Positions 6,710-9,114 of a stretch of 9,114 nt of DNA are shown one piece after another (the stretch's first letter is position 1; every line of letters starts with the position of its first letter). The translations under genes were made by a program, and so were the position numbers. Under the pieces are notes generated by a model, which saw nothing but the letters and a program-made list of their open reading frames with translations, made no database searches and had not been told where the DNA came from. The stretch is from Bacteroidales bacterium H10 (GTDB lineage: Bacteria > Bacteroidota > Bacteroidia > Bacteroidales > Muribaculaceae): contig DAAV01000083.1 in the NCBI GenBank assembly GCA_001701295.1, positions 1,776 to 10,889 of the forward strand, read 5' to 3'.

Positions 6710-8051
6710 TAATAACTCTCTATCCAGAATGTCTTGGCAAAGACTTATATGTGACAAACGTCTGGGGATGGAAGAATTTCATGACGACCGCCACCATACG
6801 CGTTCCGACTTCCAGCGCGATTATGACAGGCTCATCTTCTCGTCTCCTTTTCGCAGACTGCAGAACAAGACACAGGTTTTCCCGCTTCCGGGAAGCATAT
6901 TTGTCCATAATCGTCTGACGCACTCCCTTGAAGTCTCTTCTGTGGGACGTTCGCTCGGCCATGAGATTGCCATACGTCTGCGCGAGAAGTATGATGATCC
7001 GGATTTTAATCCCGCCTTCGACGATATCCGCGATATAGTCGCGGCAGCCTGTCTCTGTCATGATCTGGGTAATCCGCCTTTCGGACATTCCGGAGAGAAG
7101 ACCATAGGTACATTCTTCAGCGAAGGCGCGGGTCTGGCTTTGCGTGGCCTGTTCTCGGACAGGGAATGGTCTGATTTTGTAAATTTTGAGGGAAACGCAA
7201 ATTCATTCAGACTCCTTACCCATCAGTTCAAAGGGCGCAGGCGCGGCGGCATGGCGATGACTTATTCGACTCTCGCCTCGATCGTGAAGTATCCGCATAC
7301 TTCGGCACACGCCGGACTGAAAGGCAAATTCGGTTTTTTTGCGAGTGAGGAGGAAATCTTCCGTAAAGTCGCCTCGCAGCTCGGTATCCCGGAACTTGAA
7401 CCGGGCCGCTTCGCACGTCACCCTCTCGTATATATCCTGGAAGCCGCCGATGATATATGCTATCGGATCATGGATATCGAGGATGCCCACAAATTGAGGA
7501 TTCTTTCGACTGATGATGTCAAAGGTCTTTTCCTTGGCTTTTTTCCTGATCTGAGGCGTGGAAAAATGGAAAAGGTCATGTCTTCGCTGTCTGACCCCAA
7601 CGAGCAGATAGCGTATCTTCGCTCGGGAGTAGTCGGTGCGTTGGTCGAGAATTGCGCCGAGGCCTTTATGGGTCATGAAGACGAGATACTCAGAGGCAGT
7701 TTCGAGGGAAATCTCGTAGGCAGTCTTCCCGATATATTGCGGGACGCATATGGAGCATGCTCGGATACGGCATGGAACAAGATCTATTGCGCTCCTATGG
7801 TCGTGGATATAGAGCTTGCCGGAAACCGGATCGTGTCGTTTCTCATGGAGACTCTTGTGGAGGCTGTCATCCATCCCGACCGTAATTATTCAAGACTCCT
7901 TTTCAATGTCATTCCGCAGCAATATGACGTGTGCGCGTTGCGGCCGTATGAACGCATACAGAGCGTGCTCGATCATGTGTCAGGAATGACGGATGTGTAT
8001 GCATTGGATCTCTATCGCAAATTGAACGGCCACAGTCTCCCGGCCGTATAA
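6702..8051 (+). CDS. dgt: HD-domain deoxyguanosine triphosphate triphosphohydrolase (dGTPase)
   Basis: Dgt hydrolyses dGTP (and in some relatives other dNTPs) to the deoxynucleoside and triphosphate, adjusting the dNTP pool in the cytoplasm. The 449-residue length fits the bacterial family. The N-terminal RSDFQRDYDRLIFSSPFRRLQNKTQVF (34-60) and HNRLTHSLEVSSVGRSLG (69-86, with metal-ligand H74) are family hallmarks. They are followed by the HD pair H120-D121 in CLCHDLGNPPFGHSGE, FEGNANSFR at 162-170, and the last metal-ligand Asp in LEAADDICYRIMDIEDA (246-262). All catalytic residues appear present. The ATG at 6702 overlaps the LysE-fusion stop by 8 nt, suggesting coupled translation. Related dGTPases can act against phage by dNTP depletion, but here the context is a metabolic operon and a housekeeping role is more likely. 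Confidence 0.94.
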   Translation: MNNNNSLSRMSWQRLICDKRLGMEEFHDDRHHTRSDFQRDYDRLIFSSPFRRLQNKTQVFPLPGSIFVHNRLTHSLEVSSVGRSLGHEIAIRLREKYDDPDFNPAFDDIRDIVAAACLCHDLGNPPFGHSGEKTIGTFFSEGAGLALRGLFSDREWSDFVNFEGNANSFRLLTHQFKGRRRGGMAMTYSTLASIVKYPHTSAHAGLKGKFGFFASEEEIFRKVASQLGIPELEPGRFARHPLVYILEAADDICYRIMDIEDAHKLRILSTDDVKGLFLGFFPDLRRGKMEKVMSSLSDPNEQIAYLRSGVVGALVENCAEAFMGHEDEILRGSFEGNLVGSLPDILRDAYGACSDTAWNKIYCAPMVVDIELAGNRIVSFLMETLVEAVIHPDRNYSRLLFNVIPQQYDVCALRPYERIQSVLDHVSGMTDVYALDLYRKLNGHSLPAV

Positions 8052-8061
8052 TAATATTACT

Positions 8062-9114
8062 ATGAGAAGATTGTCAGTAATCATATCAGTATTGCTCTTG
8101 CGGGTGGTGGCATTCGCGCAGGTTATGACACCGTCCGATATGCCTGATGTCCAGATCGCGGACCGTCGTGAATATGTCTCGGATCCCGGGGGGCTGCTTT
8201 CTCCTGATCTGAAGTCCGAAGTGAACAGGCGTCTTTATGAACTCAGGCAGCGCACTACGGTAGAGGCTGTTGTCGCGATTCCGCCTGAAATAGGAGACAT
8301 GTCTCCGCAGGAATGGTGCGAAGAGCTTTTTACTGACTGGGGCATAGGCAAGTCCGACAAGGACAACGGCGTCCTGCTCATGATATCTCCGGGATCGCGG
8401 TGCGCGTTTATAATGCCCGGTTATGGTGTGGAAGGAGTCTTGACCGACATAGCATGCAAAAAGATCGTGACGCATGCCATTGTGCCCGCTATGCGGGAGA
8501 ATGATCTCGGAGCCGCCGTCAACGAGGCCACGCGTCTTATGGTTTCGGCTCTTGAGGATCCGGCGGTCGCTGATGAATTGCGCTCGTCTGAACAGGATAA
8601 TTTCAGCGGGGCTATCGGTAATATTGATTCCGCTGTCATATGGAAATTCATACGGTTTGTCGCGGGTATGATGTTTCTGTTCTCTCTGCTCATGTTCATA
8701 TATGACTGCGTCAGTTCCCGGAAACGTAAGTCCGGTTATTCTAAAGCGGAGATGTGGCGTTCGCATCTTCTCACATATTTCTGGGTGGGGCTTCTTTCTT
8801 TCGGGGCAGGACTTTTGTTTTTCTTTATGGCATTGTTCCTTTATAGGATATGGCGTACAAAACGCGTTGTGTGCTCCACATGCGGAGCAAAGATGAAGCG
8901 TCTTCCCGAAGATAAGGACAATGAATTGCTGAGTGACTCGCAGGATTTCGAGGAGAAGATCAAGACTGTGGATTATGATGTCTGGGAATGTCCTCGATGC
9001 GGCACAGTCGAAAGATTCCCTTTCAGGGCACGTCAGAAGAAATATACAGAGTGTCCTTCCTGCCATACTGTCGCAATGTGTCTTGAGTGCGATATGGTGG
9101 TGCGCCCCGCTACG
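8062..9114 (+). CDS. TPM-domain (YgcG-like) membrane protein with C-terminal CxxC zinc-ribbon region, 3' end beyond window
   Basis: The frame opens at the ATG at 8062, 10 nt after the dgt stop, and runs off the window after 351 residues. Residues 1-20 are a likely signal peptide (AFA cleavage site), unusual for having Arg at 14. Residues about 35-165 form a TPM domain: REYVSDPGGLLSPDLKSEVNRRL at the N-terminus, then KSDKDNGVLLMI at 97-108, MPGYGVEGVLTD at 118-129 and a helix with AIVPAMRENDLGAAVNEATRLM at 139-160. TPM proteins are seen in bacterial membrane proteins and in plant PSII repair (TLP18.3), but their biochemical role is unsettled. Two membrane segments follow (about 195-215 and 238-262). 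The tail then carries four CxxC pairs (C271/C274, C310/C313, C331/C334, C340/C343), suited to binding two zinc ions. With the signal peptide cleaved and two membrane crossings, TPM and the Cys tail would lie on the same, extracytoplasmic side. Confidence 0.85.
   Translation, partial: MRRLSVIISVLLLRVVAFAQVMTPSDMPDVQIADRREYVSDPGGLLSPDLKSEVNRRLYELRQRTTVEAVVAIPPEIGDMSPQEWCEELFTDWGIGKSDKDNGVLLMISPGSRCAFIMPGYGVEGVLTDIACKKIVTHAIVPAMRENDLGAAVNEATRLMVSALEDPAVADELRSSEQDNFSGAIGNIDSAVIWKFIRFVAGMMFLFSLLMFIYDCVSSRKRKSGYSKAEMWRSHLLTYFWVGLLSFGAGLLFFFMALFLYRIWRTKRVVCSTCGAKMKRLPEDKDNELLSDSQDFEEKIKTVDYDVWECPRCGTVERFPFRARQKKYTECPSCHTVAMCLECDMVVRPAT

Noticed and set aside
7203..7874. 223-codon open frame on the minus strand inside dgt
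   Set aside because: The plus strand encodes a complete dGTPase with all catalytic motifs; the antisense product resembles nothing.
6702..8051. dGTPase as part of an anti-phage defence system
   Set aside because: dGTPase defence genes exist, but no nuclease, sensor, toxin or phage/mobile gene is nearby, and the operon is headed by pyrE. A housekeeping dNTP role is the simpler reading.
8086..9066. 326-codon open frame on the minus strand opposite the TPM gene
   Set aside because: It is antisense to a well-supported TPM and zinc-ribbon protein, has low-complexity charged composition, and shows no family signature.

Overview
The window reads as a chromosomal segment of a Bacteroidales bacterium, most likely a gut lineage such as Muribaculaceae; the genus is inferred, not shown. 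Three things point there. The gene string prmC-recX-comF-pyrE followed by a small SRPBCC protein is a familiar Bacteroidales arrangement. The promoter ahead of pyrE fits the Bacteroidetes consensus (TTTG, 20-nt spacer, TAnnTTTG). A C10 (streptopain-type) peptidase and a lipoprotein with an acidic post-cysteine stretch are typical of the phylum. No rRNA, tRNA, CRISPR array, insertion sequence or phage gene was seen.

Layout: (1) 1-966, minus strand, the N-terminal 322 residues of a secreted C10 cysteine peptidase cut by the left edge, with both catalytic residues present. (2) 967-1141, an AT-rich divergent intergenic region. (3) 1142-3202, plus strand, a tight block of prmC (release-factor methyltransferase), recX (RecA modulator) and comF (zinc-finger phosphoribosyltransferase-like protein). 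(4) 3203-3383, a second AT-rich regulatory region with a well-formed promoter, a duplicated 14-bp sequence, an 18-bp near-palindrome over the -7 box and a leader hairpin. (5) 3384-9114, an apparent long operon: pyrE, an SRPBCC-fold protein, a lipoprotein with a Rieske-like but non-canonical metal site, a LysE-type transporter fused to a large extra domain, dgt (dGTPase), and a TPM-domain membrane protein with four CxxC pairs, cut by the right edge.

Genes from pyrE onward are spaced by 24 nt at most and three junctions are closely coupled: an ATGA overlap, a 3-nt gap and an 8-nt overlap. They are therefore probably co-transcribed. The operon mixes nucleotide metabolism (orotate to OMP by PyrE; dGTP hydrolysis by Dgt) with envelope proteins whose roles are unknown. 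No complete new defence or mobile system is apparent. The least ordinary items are the LysE fusion, the altered Rieske-like lipoprotein and the structured pyrE promoter region.
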